From: Paraclostridium bifermentans | GTDB taxonomy: Bacteria; Bacillota; Clostridia; Peptostreptococcales; Peptostreptococcaceae | NCBI RefSeq assembly: GCF_019916025.1 | Contig: NZ_CP079737.1 | Location: 558,001-622,000, forward strand | Direction: 5' to 3' | DNA: 64,000 nucleotides | In this document: in pieces, positions 1-13,152 of the stretch | Numbering within the stretch: position 1 is the first letter of the stretch | Layout of the letters: every line of letters starts with the position of its first letter | The notes under the pieces: generated by a model | What the model was told of the DNA's origin: nothing | Databases searched by the model: none | Seen by the model: only the letters and a program-made list of their open reading frames with translations | Translations under genes and position numbers: made by a program

Positions 1-1
1 G

Positions 2-439
2 GATATAAAAACTGATATTTTATCATTTGAGGAAAATGAAAAGGATGAGTATATAAGACAAGTTTTAAAGATAAATAATGAAAATGAAAAGGTATATAGA
101 GTTGAAAGGTTAAGGTATATTGAAAACGAACCTTTTGGAATTGAAATAAGTTATATACCAAAAAGTATTTGCAACAACCTGGAAAACGATTTGAAAGAAA
201 AAAACTCTTTATACAATATAATAAATGAAGTTTATGGATATAAGATGAAAAAAGCTGAACAGATAATAGAACCAATGATTTTATCTGAAGAAGAATCAAA
301 ACTTTTAAAACAAAGCAAAAATACTTTAGCGCTTAAACTTAAAAGAACTTCGTACGCAGATGGAGATTTACCTGTAGAGTACACTATATCCATATTTAGA
401 AGTGATAAGTACCAATATGAAATAACATTAAATGCATAG
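2..439 (+). CDS. GntR-family regulator, C-terminal UTRA domain (partial)
   Basis: The reading frame is open from the first bases of the window, so the start and the DNA-binding winged helix lie outside it. The visible 145 residues look like the effector-binding UTRA domain of the HutC/NagR (YvoA) branch of GntR regulators: the stretch with VYRVERLRYIENEPFGIEI and the late RTSYADGDLPVEYT strand pattern are typical. Its stop codon overlaps the ribosome binding site of nagA, so it is probably cotranscribed with nagA and nagB. NagR-type repressors respond to phosphorylated amino sugars; that role is inferred from the neighbours. An internal ATG at 191 is not a credible start. Confidence 0.8.
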   Translation, partial: DIKTDILSFEENEKDEYIRQVLKINNENEKVYRVERLRYIENEPFGIEISYIPKSICNNLENDLKEKNSLYNIINEVYGYKMKKAEQIIEPMILSEEESKLLKQSKNTLALKLKRTSYADGDLPVEYTISIFRSDKYQYEITLNA

Positions 440-450
440 GAGGTATAATT

Positions 451-1584
451 ATGAAGGCTATAATAAATGGAAAAATTTTATTAAGAAATGAAGTATTAGA
501 AAATAAGGTTTTAGTATTTGATAAAAAGATTATAGATATAACAGATGAAGTTCCAAGTGGATGTGAAGTTATAGATGTTAAAGGTAAGTTAGTATCTCCA
601 GGGTTAATAGATATACATATACATGGGAATATGGGAAAAGATACGATGGAAGGTACAGATGAGGCTATAGATATTATATCTAAATCAGTAGCAAGACATG
701 GTGTTACGTCATATCTACCTACTACTATGACAATGGATGAAGAATCAATTTTAAAAGCATTAGAATCTATAAGACGAGGTATGAATAGAAGTACTGAGGG
801 AGCTAGGGTTATAGGAGCTCATTTAGAAGGGCCGTTTATAAATAAAATATACAAAGGCGCACAAAATGGAAACTATATAACTAATCCTAGTTATGAATTA
901 GTGAAAAAATATGAAGATGTAATAAAAGTTATAACTTATGCACCAGAAGAAGATATAGATTTTACATTTACAAAATCTATAAAAAGTAATACTAATATAG
1001 TTTTATCTATAGGTCATAGTGCGGCTACATTTATAGAGGCTAGAGAAGCTATACGATTAGGTGCTAGCAATATCACTCATACATTCAATGGAATGACAGG
1101 TTTAAATCATAGGGATCCAGGGGTTGTTGGAGCTGCATTGACAACAGATGCATATTGCGAATTTATATGTGACACTATACACATAACTAAAGATCTATTC
1201 CAATTTATATTAGATAGTAAAGGTAAAGAAAGAGTGGTATTAATAACTGACTCTATGGAAGCAGGAGGATTAGAAAACGGAACATATAGTTTAGGTGGAC
1301 AGGCTGTAATAGTTAAGGATGGAGCAGCTAGATTAGAAAATGGGTCTCTTGCAGGAAGTGTTTCAAGTTTAAATAATATGGTGAAGAATTTTTATAAAAA
1401 TACAAATTTAAATATAAATGAAGCAATACACTTAGCTTCTTTAAATCCAGCTAGTTCACTAGGAATAAGCAATGATAAGGGAAGTTTAGATATAGGAAAA
1501 GATGCAGATATAGCTATATTTGATAATGAATTAAATTGTTACATGACTATTGTAGATGGAAATATAGTTTTTAAAAGAAATTAA
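451..1584 (+). CDS. nagA: N-acetylglucosamine-6-phosphate deacetylase
   Basis: A 377-residue cytosolic enzyme of the amidohydrolase superfamily that removes acetate from GlcNAc-6-P, giving glucosamine-6-P for NagB. Visible family signatures are the metal site IDIHIHG near residue 55, LEGPF near residue 125, the HTFNGM segment near 212 and the catalytic aspartate in LITDSMEAGG near 268. Length is normal for the family (about 380-390). The ATG is preceded by TAGGAGGT at 438-445, which overlaps the stop of the regulator. It sits 19 bases ahead of nagB and forms with it a standard GlcNAc recycling or uptake-linked operon. Confidence 0.95.
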   Translation: MKAIINGKILLRNEVLENKVLVFDKKIIDITDEVPSGCEVIDVKGKLVSPGLIDIHIHGNMGKDTMEGTDEAIDIISKSVARHGVTSYLPTTMTMDEESILKALESIRRGMNRSTEGARVIGAHLEGPFINKIYKGAQNGNYITNPSYELVKKYEDVIKVITYAPEEDIDFTFTKSIKSNTNIVLSIGHSAATFIEAREAIRLGASNITHTFNGMTGLNHRDPGVVGAALTTDAYCEFICDTIHITKDLFQFILDSKGKERVVLITDSMEAGGLENGTYSLGGQAVIVKDGAARLENGSLAGSVSSLNNMVKNFYKNTNLNINEAIHLASLNPASSLGISNDKGSLDIGKDADIAIFDNELNCYMTIVDGNIVFKRN

Positions 1585-1603
1585 TTATAGGTGGAGGGTT
1601 AAT

Positions 1604-2353
1604 ATGAGAATACTAGTTTGTAAAAATTATGATGAAATGAGCAAAAAAGCTGCTCAAATAATAGCAAGTCAGGTTACTTTAAAATCAGATTCTATACTAG
1701 GTCTAGCAACAGGGAGCACGCCTATAGGAATGTATAAGAATTTAGTGGAAATGTATAAGGAAGGTACATTAGATTTTTCTGAGGTAAAATCATTCAATTT
1801 AGATGAGTATTACCAGTTACCGAGAGAGAATGATCAAAGTTACTATCATTTTATGCATGAAAACTTATTCAATCATATAAATATAAAGGAAGAAAATGTA
1901 AATATACCGAATGGTATGACTAAGGATATAACACTTGAATGTAAACAATATGATGATTCTATCAAAAATATTGGAGGAATAGACATACAGGTTTTAGGTA
2001 TAGGACTTAACGCACACATAGGATTCAATGAACCATCAGATGTATTTGTCAAAGGAACAAACTTAGTTGATTTAAAAGAATCTACTATAGAGGCAAATGC
2101 AAGATTCTTTGAATCTATAGATGAAGTTCCTAAAAAAGCAGTAACTATGGGAATTGGTTCTATATTTAAATCTAAAAAGATAATTTTGCTGGCATCAGGA
2201 GAAGGTAAAGCTGATGCTATACACAATACTGTATATGGAGACATAACTCCTCAAGTTCCATCATCTATACTTCAACTTCACAGAGATACAATATTGATTT
2301 TAGATGAAGGTGCGGCAAGTAAGTTAAAAGAGGAAGACTATAAATTAATATAA
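1604..2353 (+). CDS. nagB: Glucosamine-6-phosphate deaminase
   Basis: A 249-residue enzyme that converts glucosamine-6-P to fructose-6-P and ammonia, sending amino sugars into glycolysis. Signatures are GLATGSTPIGMY near residue 34, NLDEYY near 66, GIGLNAHIGFNEPS near 130 and GEGKADAI near 202. The start is an ATG after GTGGAGGG. It is the last gene of the nag operon and is followed by a hairpin at 2362-2387. Family length is about 240-266, so the protein is complete. Confidence 0.95.
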   Translation: MRILVCKNYDEMSKKAAQIIASQVTLKSDSILGLATGSTPIGMYKNLVEMYKEGTLDFSEVKSFNLDEYYQLPRENDQSYYHFMHENLFNHINIKEENVNIPNGMTKDITLECKQYDDSIKNIGGIDIQVLGIGLNAHIGFNEPSDVFVKGTNLVDLKESTIEANARFFESIDEVPKKAVTMGIGSIFKSKKIILLASGEGKADAIHNTVYGDITPQVPSSILQLHRDTILILDEGAASKLKEEDYKLI

Positions 2354-2361
2354 ATTGTATA

Positions 2362-2390
2362 AATAGCCTGCTAAATAGCAGGTTATTTGC
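2362..2390 (+). terminator. Hairpin after nagB, probable weak terminator
   Basis: An 11-bp stem (AATAGCCTGCT pairing with AGCAGGTTATT, one G-U pair) with a 4-base loop lies 9 bases after the nagB stop. The following T-tract is broken (TGCATTTT), so termination may be incomplete. The rest of the 307-base gap to the next gene holds only AT-rich sequence and the promoter at 2565. Confidence 0.6.
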
Positions 2391-2564
2391 ATTTTATAAA
2401 CTAAAATTAGGAATAAAATAGCAAAATATAATAAAAAAAATATAATTAGGCATACTAAACTTTATGAATATTAATATAAACTAAAATAAATGCTAAATCT
2501 ACAAATCCTTAAAAACACTGGGTTTTAAAGTGGGAATTAATATAAAAAAATATTTAAAAAAGTA

Positions 2565-2593
2565 TTGAAATTTGTAGCTTAATTTTATATAAT
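2565..2593 (+). promoter_or_regulatory. Sigma-A promoter of the polyamine operon
   Basis: TTGAAA at 2565-2570, a 17-base spacer and a consensus TATAAT at 2588-2593 lie 67 bases ahead of the regulator start. This is a near-ideal housekeeping promoter and probably drives the whole regulator-potABCD unit. Confidence 0.8.
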
Positions 2594-2660
2594 ATGTCTT
2601 GTTGTTTAGAAATTTTAAACAAAAGGTTTAGTAAAAATGATTTAAAATAGGAGGTGGACC

Positions 2661-3200
2661 ATGGATATAGGTGAAAAAATTAAACGATTAAGAATAGAAA
2701 AACAGTTAACACAAGAAGAGTTAGCAAATAGATGTGAACTTTCTAAGGGATTTATATCTCAATTAGAAAACAATTTAACATCACCATCCATAGCTACACT
2801 TATAGATATATTAGAAATTTTGGGAACGAACTTAAAAGAATTTTTTAATGAAATGGATAATGAGAAAATTTGTTTTTCAAAAGAAGATATGTTTGAAACT
2901 GAGGATGAAGAATTAAAATATACATTTAAGTGGTTGGTTCCAAACTCTCAGAAAAATGAAATGGAGCCAATATTAATATCTTTATCTCCAGGAGGTCAAT
3001 ATAAAGAAGAAAAGCCTCATGAAGGAGAAGAATTTGGTTATGTATTAGCCGGTTCAATTTACTTACACATAGGAGATAAGAAGAATAAAGTTAGAAAAGG
3101 CGAGAGTTTTTACTTTAAGCCTAGAGCAAATCATTATATATCAAATGCTGGGAAAACAGAAGCTAAGGTTATATGGGTGAGTACACCACCATCATTTTAA
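2661..3200 (+). CDS. XRE-family regulator with C-terminal cupin domain
   Basis: A 179-residue cytosolic regulator. Residues 1-65 are a Cro/C1-type helix-turn-helix (IGEKIKRLRIEKQLTQEELA followed by SKGFISQLENN), and residues about 105-175 are a small cupin barrel with PHEGEEFGYVLAGS and the late HYISNAG strand. This PuuR-like architecture is commonly found with polyamine transport operons. The ATG follows GGAGGTGG at 2651-2658. It is the first gene of a tightly packed operon with potABCD (18 bases to potA), so it probably controls polyamine uptake in response to a small molecule bound in the cupin; the ligand is not visible. Confidence 0.88.
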   Translation: MDIGEKIKRLRIEKQLTQEELANRCELSKGFISQLENNLTSPSIATLIDILEILGTNLKEFFNEMDNEKICFSKEDMFETEDEELKYTFKWLVPNSQKNEMEPILISLSPGGQYKEEKPHEGEEFGYVLAGSIYLHIGDKKNKVRKGESFYFKPRANHYISNAGKTEAKVIWVSTPPSF

Positions 3201-3218
3201 GAGAAAGAGGTGATATAT

Positions 3219-4262
3219 TTGTTAGAAAACATAATAGAATTAAAAAATCTATCTAAAAGATATGATGACAATCAAGTTTTAGATAACTTGAGTTTAGACA
3301 TTAAGAAAAATGAATTTTTAACATTATTAGGACCAAGTGGATGTGGAAAAACTACAACGCTTAAGATAATAGCTGGATTTGAGTACGCTGATGAAGGTAA
3401 GGTATTATTTGAAGAACGTGATATCACAGATATACCACCTCATGAAAGACAAATAAATACAGTATTCCAAAAATACGCTTTATTTCCTCACATGAATATA
3501 TATGAAAATATAGCTTTTGGTCTTAAAATAAAAAAACTACCTAAAGACGAAATAGATAAAAAAGTAAAAGAAATGCTTAAATTAGTTGCACTTGAGGGGT
3601 TTGAAAGAAGACAAGTAGAATCGCTAAGTGGAGGACAACAGCAAAGGGTAGCTATAGCTAGAGCATTAGTAAACGAGCCTAAAGTTTTATTACTAGATGA
3701 ACCTTTAGGAGCATTAGATTTAAAACTAAGAAAAGAAATGCAAATGGAATTAAAAAAAATACAAAAAAAATTAGGAATAACATTTATTTTTGTAACTCAT
3801 GACCAAGAAGAGGCTTTAACTATGTCGGATAAAATAATTGTTATGAATAAAGGTAAAATTCAACAAATGGGAACTCCTCAAGATATATACAATGAGCCAG
3901 AAAATTCATTTGTTGCTAGATTTATAGGTGAAAGTAATATATTTGATGGAATTATGTTAGAAGACTATTTAGTAGAATTCTGTGGGAAGAAATTCAAGTG
4001 TGTAGATAAAGACTTTGAAAAAAATGAAAATATTGAAGTTGTAATAAGACCGGAAGATGTAAAAATGGTTGAACCAGAAAAAGGAATGTTAAAAGGAAAA
4101 GTTACGTCAGTATTATTTAAAGGTGTTCACTATGAAATTGAAGTTAATGAAAACGGAAGAATGTGGATACTACATAATACACAAAGTGCACAAGTTGGAA
4201 GTGAATTAGGGTTAGATATATATCCAGAAGATATCCATATAATGAGAAAAGTGAGCGAATAG
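3219..4262 (+). CDS. potA: Spermidine/putrescine ABC transporter ATP-binding protein
   Basis: The ATPase of the polyamine importer PotABCD. Walker [10 protein letters not shown], the ABC signature [15 protein letters not shown], Walker [13 protein letters not shown] and the switch histidine in [10 protein letters not shown] are present, followed by a TOBE-type C-terminal domain. A GTG at 3210 is in frame but lies inside the Shine-Dalgarno AGAGGTGAT, so the TTG at 3219 is the likely start, giving 347 residues. It begins 18 bases after the regulator and ends 3 bases before potB. Confidence 0.93.
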   Translation: MLENIIELKNLSKRYDDNQVLDNLSLDIKKNEFLTLLGPSGCGKTTTLKIIAGFEYADEGKVLFEERDITDIPPHERQINTVFQKYALFPHMNIYENIAFGLKIKKLPKDEIDKKVKEMLKLVALEGFERRQVESLSGGQQQRVAIARALVNEPKVLLLDEPLGALDLKLRKEMQMELKKIQKKLGITFIFVTHDQEEALTMSDKIIVMNKGKIQQMGTPQDIYNEPENSFVARFIGESNIFDGIMLEDYLVEFCGKKFKCVDKDFEKNENIEVVIRPEDVKMVEPEKGMLKGKVTSVLFKGVHYEIEVNENGRMWILHNTQSAQVGSELGLDIYPEDIHIMRKVSE

Positions 4263-4265
4263 ATT

Positions 4266-5105
4266 ATGAAGAAAAATAAATCAATTCTTGCTTACCCTTA
4301 TATAATTTGGAGTGCACTATTTATAGTAGTACCTTTAATTCTTGTGCTGGTTTTCAGTTTTACAGTTGAAAATGGAGATAAGCTGATATTTTCTTTAGAA
4401 AATTATAAAAGATTAATTAACCCTATATACTTAAAAGTATTTTTAAGATCTATAGTTTTAGCTGGATCATCAACAATAATATGTTTATTAGTTGGATATC
4501 CAGTTGCATATATAATTTCTAAGGCACATATAAGCAAAAGAAATACTTTAATATTATTATTCATACTTCCAATGTGGATGAACTTCCTTTTAAGAACATA
4601 TGCATGGGTTGCTATTTTAGGTAAAAATGGAATATTAAATTCATTCTTAGGATTATTTGGAATAGAGCCTGTTACATTACTTTATACTAACTTTGCAATA
4701 TTACTTGGAATGGTATATAACTTTTTACCATTTATGGTACTACCAATATACACATCATTATCAAAAATGGATAATGACTTAATTAATGCAGCTAGAGACT
4801 TAGGAGCTAATAGCTTCCAAGTTTTCACTAAAGTTATATTCCCACTTAGTGTACCTGGAGTTATTTCAGGAATAACTATGGTATTTATGCCAGCTGTAAC
4901 TACATTTGCTATCTCAAGATTATTAGGTGGAGGTAAATTTATGTTACTAGGAGACTTAATAGAGCAGCAATTTACAGTAGTTGGAGATTGGAACTTTGGA
5001 TCTGCGATATCGATATTTATGATGATTGTAATATTAATATCTATGGCAGTTATGTCAAGATTTGAAGATGACAGTGATAAGGAAGGCGGTGGGTTATTAT
5101 TTTAA
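4266..5105 (+). CDS. potB: Spermidine/putrescine ABC transporter permease
   Basis: A 279-residue inner-membrane permease with about six membrane helices. The first spans roughly residues 10-33, and the cytoplasmic EAA coupling loop is AARDLGANSFQVF near residue 178. With PotC it forms the membrane channel energised by PotA. It starts 3 bases after the potA stop, and its end overlaps the likely start of potC. Confidence 0.93.
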   Translation: MKKNKSILAYPYIIWSALFIVVPLILVLVFSFTVENGDKLIFSLENYKRLINPIYLKVFLRSIVLAGSSTIICLLVGYPVAYIISKAHISKRNTLILLFILPMWMNFLLRTYAWVAILGKNGILNSFLGLFGIEPVTLLYTNFAILLGMVYNFLPFMVLPIYTSLSKMDNDLINAARDLGANSFQVFTKVIFPLSVPGVISGITMVFMPAVTTFAISRLLGGGKFMLLGDLIEQQFTVVGDWNFGSAISIFMMIVILISMAVMSRFEDDSDKEGGGLLF

Positions 5106-5878
5106 AGAAATTAGCATCGAATATTTACTTAACATTAGTGTTTTTATTTCTATATGCACCAATAATGGCGCTAGCAGTATTTTCATTTAATGATTCTAAA
5201 TCTATGGCCCACTGGAATGGATTTACATTTAAGTGGTATAAGCAACTTATTCATAATGATAGTATAATGAATGCGTTATATTATACTTTGTTAGTAGCTA
5301 TAATTTCATCTATAATAGCTACAATAGTAGGAACTATAAGTGCTATAGGAATACATAAAATGAGAGGTAAAAGAAGAAAGTTAATACTTAATATAAACTA
5401 TCTTCCAGTATTAAATCCAGATATAGTTACAGCAGTAGCATTAATGAGTTTGTATGTATTTTTAAAATTAGAATTTGGATTTACGACTATGTTACTATCT
5501 CACATAATGTTTAGTATTCCTTATGTAATACTATCAGTGCTTCCTAAAATAAAGCAACTTCCTCAAAATATAGAAGAGGCTGCTATGGATTTAGGAGCAA
5601 CACCTATGTATGCTTTAAGAAAAGTTGTTTTACCTCAGATAAAACCAGGGATAATATCTGGATTTTTAATTGCGTTTACAATGTCTATAGATGACTTCAT
5701 AATAAGTTTCTTTAACACTGGAAATGGAGTTAGCAACCTGTCTATAGAGATATATGGTATGGCAAGAAGAGGAATAAAACCTGAAATTAATGCACTATCT
5801 ACAATAATGTTTACAGTTGTATTAATTTTACTTTTAATATCAAATAAGAAACAATCTATAGTAAGGAGTGATAAATAA
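5099..5878 (+). CDS. potC: Spermidine/putrescine ABC transporter permease, probable ATT start
   Basis: The second permease subunit, with EAA loop AAMDLGATPMYALRKV. The first standard start in frame is a GTG at 5138, but it has no ribosome binding site and would remove the first part of membrane helix 1. The frame is open further upstream, where AAGGCGGTG (5083-5091) lies 7 bases ahead of an ATT at 5099, giving an N-terminus (M)LKKLASNIYLTLVFLFLY that is normal for PotC. The likely start is therefore ATT at 5099, inside the end of potB, giving 259 residues. The family call is secure; the start codon is inferred. Confidence 0.85.
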   Translation: MLKKLASNIYLTLVFLFLYAPIMALAVFSFNDSKSMAHWNGFTFKWYKQLIHNDSIMNALYYTLLVAIISSIIATIVGTISAIGIHKMRGKRRKLILNINYLPVLNPDIVTAVALMSLYVFLKLEFGFTTMLLSHIMFSIPYVILSVLPKIKQLPQNIEEAAMDLGATPMYALRKVVLPQIKPGIISGFLIAFTMSIDDFIISFFNTGNGVSNLSIEIYGMARRGIKPEINALSTIMFTVVLILLLISNKKQSIVRSDK

Positions 5879-5880
5879 TT

Positions 5881-6927
5881 ATGAAATTAAGAAAAATATC
5901 AATTTTAATTACTATAGGTTTAATGGTTTCAACTATGCTTACTGGATGTGGGGCTACAGATTCCAAAAAAGTTTTGAATGTATATAATGTCGGAGATTAT
6001 ATAGATGAAAATATAATAACTTTGTTTGAAGAAAAAACAGGAATTGATGTACAGTATGAAACTTATGATACTAATGAAATGATGTATCAAAAAGTTAAAA
6101 GTGGAAGTACTAATTATGATTTAATATTCCCATCTGACTATATGGTTGAAAAAATGAAAAGTGAAGGACTTCTTCAAAAAATAGATTTTAAAAATATACC
6201 AAATATGAAGTATATAGACAAAAGCTTTTTAAATCCTATATATGATGAAACTAATGAATATAGTGTTCCATATATGTGGGGAACTTTTGGTATATTATAT
6301 AATAAAAAAATGGTTAAAGAACCAGTTGATAGTTGGGATATACTTTGGAATCCTAAATATAAAGGGAATATAATGATGTTCGACTCAGTTAGAGATACTA
6401 TGGGAATATCATTAAAAAGATTAGGGTACAGTATGAATACAACTAATCCTAAAGAAATAAATGAAGCAATGAAAGAGTTAATGAAACAAAAAGATTTAGT
6501 ATTAGCATATGTAAATGATGAAGGTAAAGATAGACTTTTAGGAGAAGAAGTGGCTATGGGTATTGCTTACTCAGGAGATGCAGTGACTTTAATGGAAGAA
6601 AATCCTAATTTAGCTTATGCAATACCTAAAGAAGGTACAAATAAATGGGTAGATGCAATGGCAATACCTAAAAGCGCACAAAATAAAAAGGAAGCTGAAA
6701 TGTTTATAAACTTTTTATTAGATCCTGAAATTGCAAAGATGAATGCTGAATATATAGGATATTCAACTCCTAATGTAGGGGCTTTAAAGTTATTAGATAA
6801 AGAGGTAACTTCGAATCCTGTTGCATATCCACCTAAATCTGTTATGGATAAGACTGAAACATTTATTGATTTAGGAGACAAATTAAGATTATATGACGAA
6901 GCTTGGATAAAGCTTAAGTCTAAATAA
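5881..6927 (+). CDS. potD: Spermidine/putrescine-binding lipoprotein
   Basis: A 348-residue extracellular solute-binding protein. It has a signal peptide with lipobox LTGC (cysteine near residue 23), so it is lipid-anchored on the outer face of the membrane. The mature part matches PotD/PotF-type proteins: VYNVGDYIDENIITLFEEKT at the start, then YDLIFPSDYMVEKM, VPYMWGTFGILYN and GIAYSGDA. It delivers polyamine to PotBC. It is the last gene of the operon, 2 bases after potC, and is followed by a strong terminator. Confidence 0.93.
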   Translation: MKLRKISILITIGLMVSTMLTGCGATDSKKVLNVYNVGDYIDENIITLFEEKTGIDVQYETYDTNEMMYQKVKSGSTNYDLIFPSDYMVEKMKSEGLLQKIDFKNIPNMKYIDKSFLNPIYDETNEYSVPYMWGTFGILYNKKMVKEPVDSWDILWNPKYKGNIMMFDSVRDTMGISLKRLGYSMNTTNPKEINEAMKELMKQKDLVLAYVNDEGKDRLLGEEVAMGIAYSGDAVTLMEENPNLAYAIPKEGTNKWVDAMAIPKSAQNKKEAEMFINFLLDPEIAKMNAEYIGYSTPNVGALKLLDKEVTSNPVAYPPKSVMDKTETFIDLGDKLRLYDEAWIKLKSK

Positions 6928-6957
6928 AAAAAGCTCATTTAAATGAGCTTTTTTATT
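6926..6957 (+). terminator. Terminator of the pot operon
   Basis: A perfect inverted repeat (AAGCTCATTT/AAATGAGCTT) flanked by an A-run and a T-run directly after the potD stop. The hairpin can act in both directions. Confidence 0.92.
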
Positions 6958-7028
6958 TTTTTGCATAAATTAGCATATAAAAGTTTACAAGATGATATTA
7001 TAATATAAATTAGAAAGTGGAGGGTAGC

Positions 7029-7682
7029 ATGGGGATAAGAAAAAAGAGAAACTTTAGAAGAAAATTTAAGATTAATAATAAAAAAAATAAAGAGTTGCTT
7101 CAAAGTCTTAGTTTGATTTTAGTTTTATCATTTGTTGTGGGAGGAATATACACTGTATATGAAAATAAAAATTACGAAAAAAAAATAGCTAAAATAGAGT
7201 CATTGAAGATCGAAGAGGAAAAAATTAAATTTATTAAAGATATTGAAAAAGAAGCTGAAAGTAGTTATAAGGAATATGGGGTATTGCCATCTATAACTAT
7301 ATCTCAGGCTATACTTGAGTCTGGTTGGGGGCAATCAGAATTAACAAAAATCAGTAATAATTTATTTGGAATAAAAGCGGATAAAAGATGGAAAGGTGAA
7401 AATGTAGAAGTAGCAACATCAGAAAATTATAGTGATGAAGTAATGGCTAAATTCAGAAAATACAACTCATTAAATGATTCAATAAGAGATCATGCAAAGT
7501 TTTTAAAAGAAAATCCGAGATATGCAGAACATGGTTTGTTTGAAGGAAAAGACTATAAATCACAAGCTCAAGCATTAGAAGATGCAGGTTATAGCACTAA
7601 AAAAAATGAACAAGGGGAAGCTATATATGCAGATATGCTAATAGATTTAATAGAAAGATATAACTTAAATTTAATAGATTAA
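7029..7682 (+). CDS. Membrane-anchored GH73 endo-beta-N-acetylglucosaminidase
   Basis: A 217-residue peptidoglycan hydrolase. A basic N-terminus (residues 1-27) and one membrane helix (about 28-45) are followed by a short charged linker and a GH73 domain from about residue 65. The catalytic glutamate lies in SQAILESGWGQSEL, followed by NNLFGIKADKRWKG; the late LEDAGYST motif is also typical. It should cleave the glycan strand between GlcNAc and MurNAc at the outer membrane face. An upstream GTG at 7017 overlaps the Shine-Dalgarno; ATG 7029 after GTGGAGGGT is preferred. It is a single gene between the pot operon and the rRNA operon. Confidence 0.9.
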   Translation: MGIRKKRNFRRKFKINNKKNKELLQSLSLILVLSFVVGGIYTVYENKNYEKKIAKIESLKIEEEKIKFIKDIEKEAESSYKEYGVLPSITISQAILESGWGQSELTKISNNLFGIKADKRWKGENVEVATSENYSDEVMAKFRKYNSLNDSIRDHAKFLKENPRYAEHGLFEGKDYKSQAQALEDAGYSTKKNEQGEAIYADMLIDLIERYNLNLID

Positions 7683-7702
7683 TAAAAAAATATAAAAAAG
7701 TG

Positions 7703-7731
7703 TTGACTTCAAAAAAAAAGGATGATATTAT
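7703..7731 (+). promoter_or_regulatory. rRNA operon promoter
   Basis: TTGACT at 7703-7708, a 17-base spacer and TATTAT at 7726-7731 lie about 150 bases ahead of the 16S gene. A boxA-like GAACTTTGAAAA element follows at about 7762, resembling antitermination leaders; a related CTTTGAAAA occurs ahead of the 23S gene. Confidence 0.85.
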
Positions 7732-7769
7732 TATACATGTGCTCAAGAGAGCATGAGTTAAGAACTTTG

Positions 7770-7792
7770 AAAATTAAACAGTAGGTTAATTA
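7770..7792 (+). other. 5' arm of the pre-16S processing stem
   Basis: This stretch is complementary to 9392-9413, just after the 16S gene, with a single base inserted. The two arms can form a helix of about 22 bp enclosing the 16S precursor, the usual substrate for RNase III-type processing. Confidence 0.75.
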
Positions 7793-7882
7793 TAAAAATT
7801 CTTTTTTAAAGAATTAAACACAAACAACCAAGCCAGATATTCAGATAATGATTAGCTGAGCGATGGACAACTTTTTAAATTA

Positions 7883-9389
<1,507 letters not shown>

Positions 9390-9441
9390 AGTAATTACCT
9401 ACTGTTTAATTTTGAGAGTTCTTAAATGAACTTTATATTGT

Positions 9442-9517
9442 GGGGGTGTAGCTCAGCTGGGAGAGCACTTGCCTTGCACGCAAGGGGTCAGGAGTTCGAT
9501 CCTCCTCATCTCCACCA
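9442..9517 (+). tRNA. tRNA-Ala (anticodon TGC)
   Basis: A 76-base tRNA in the 16S-23S spacer. The acceptor GGGGGTG pairs with CATCTCC including G-U pairs. The anticodon loop CTTGCAC carries TGC, the T-loop is GTTCGATC, and CCA is encoded. It is the only spacer tRNA; no tRNA-Ile accompanies it. Confidence 0.96.
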
Positions 9518-9682
9518 TATTAGTACTTAATTGTACTTTAGTACTTTGAAAACTGCATAACATTTAGTGATGATTAAATAAACCAATTATAAGAGAAGAA
9601 AACTCTTTAAAAAATAACACTTTTAAGCAATGGGACATGAGTCATATTGACGAATGGACATTGGCGAAGTCATTTAATAACT

Positions 9683-12599
<2,917 letters not shown>

Positions 12600-12655
12600 T
12601 TATTTAATCTTAATAAATGTTATTCAGTTTTTAGAGTACTAACTCTAAATAAAGA

Positions 12656-12771
<116 letters not shown>

Positions 12772-12775
<4 letters not shown>

Positions 12776-12923
12776 AATCTTTTTTATTTTACGTGGATTT
12801 GTGTGGTGGTTAGGATTTAGTTTGCACTTGGGTCATAAAGCTGAAAAGATGCTTTGAATGACCACGGCGTTGCAAACTAAATCCTAACCACTTTTTGTTG
12901 TGTAAAATAAAAAAGGATTACGC
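12772..12923 (+). repeat. Long imperfect palindrome after the 5S gene
   Basis: The left arm starts in the last bases of the 5S gene (GCGTAATC, 12772-12779) and matches the right arm end GATTACGC at 12916-12923. Inside, TTTTTTATTTTAC pairs with GTAAAATAAAAAA, a perfect 21-bp arm lies at 12806-12826 against 12871-12891, and GGTCAT plus AAAGC pair with GCTTT and ATGACC around a loop at about 12842-12850. The transcript would fold into one long hairpin. It may terminate or process the rRNA transcript or be a repeat element. No open reading frame is present. Confidence 0.8.
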
Positions 12924-13034
12924 TTGTACAGTATGAGATAAAGGATAAGAAAAGATGCTTTAAATGACCACTGAGTTGCAAACTAAATCCTAACCACTTT
13001 TTGTTGTGTAAAATAAAGAATGATTACGTTTGTG
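12843..13034 (+). repeat. Direct repeat of the palindrome's right half
   Basis: About 85 bases starting GAAAAGATGCTTT at 12843 recur at 12949 with a few substitutions, including the TGCAAACTAAATCCTAACCAC arm, the TTTTTGTTGTGTAAAATAAA tail and GATTACG. The second copy lacks a matching left arm. The remainder up to the epimerase gene is AT-rich with no gene visible. Confidence 0.8.
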
Positions 13035-13152
13035 CGAGATGGGATTAAAATAAAATATAGGAAATAGGGAAAATATATTTAAAGGTATCTATATTTGGAT
13101 ATAACTATACTTAGTTAAGATTCGAATAATAAATTTAAAGGAGATGATAGCT

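Noticed and set aside
2354-2660. A possible riboswitch ahead of the XRE-cupin/pot operon
   Set aside because: Only 67 bases separate the promoter -10 from the start codon, too short for a known riboswitch, and no conserved aptamer pattern is visible.
12776-13150. An insertion sequence or MITE with target duplication after the rRNA operon
   Set aside because: No transposase frame and no flanking short direct duplication could be recognised; it is listed only as palindrome and repeat.
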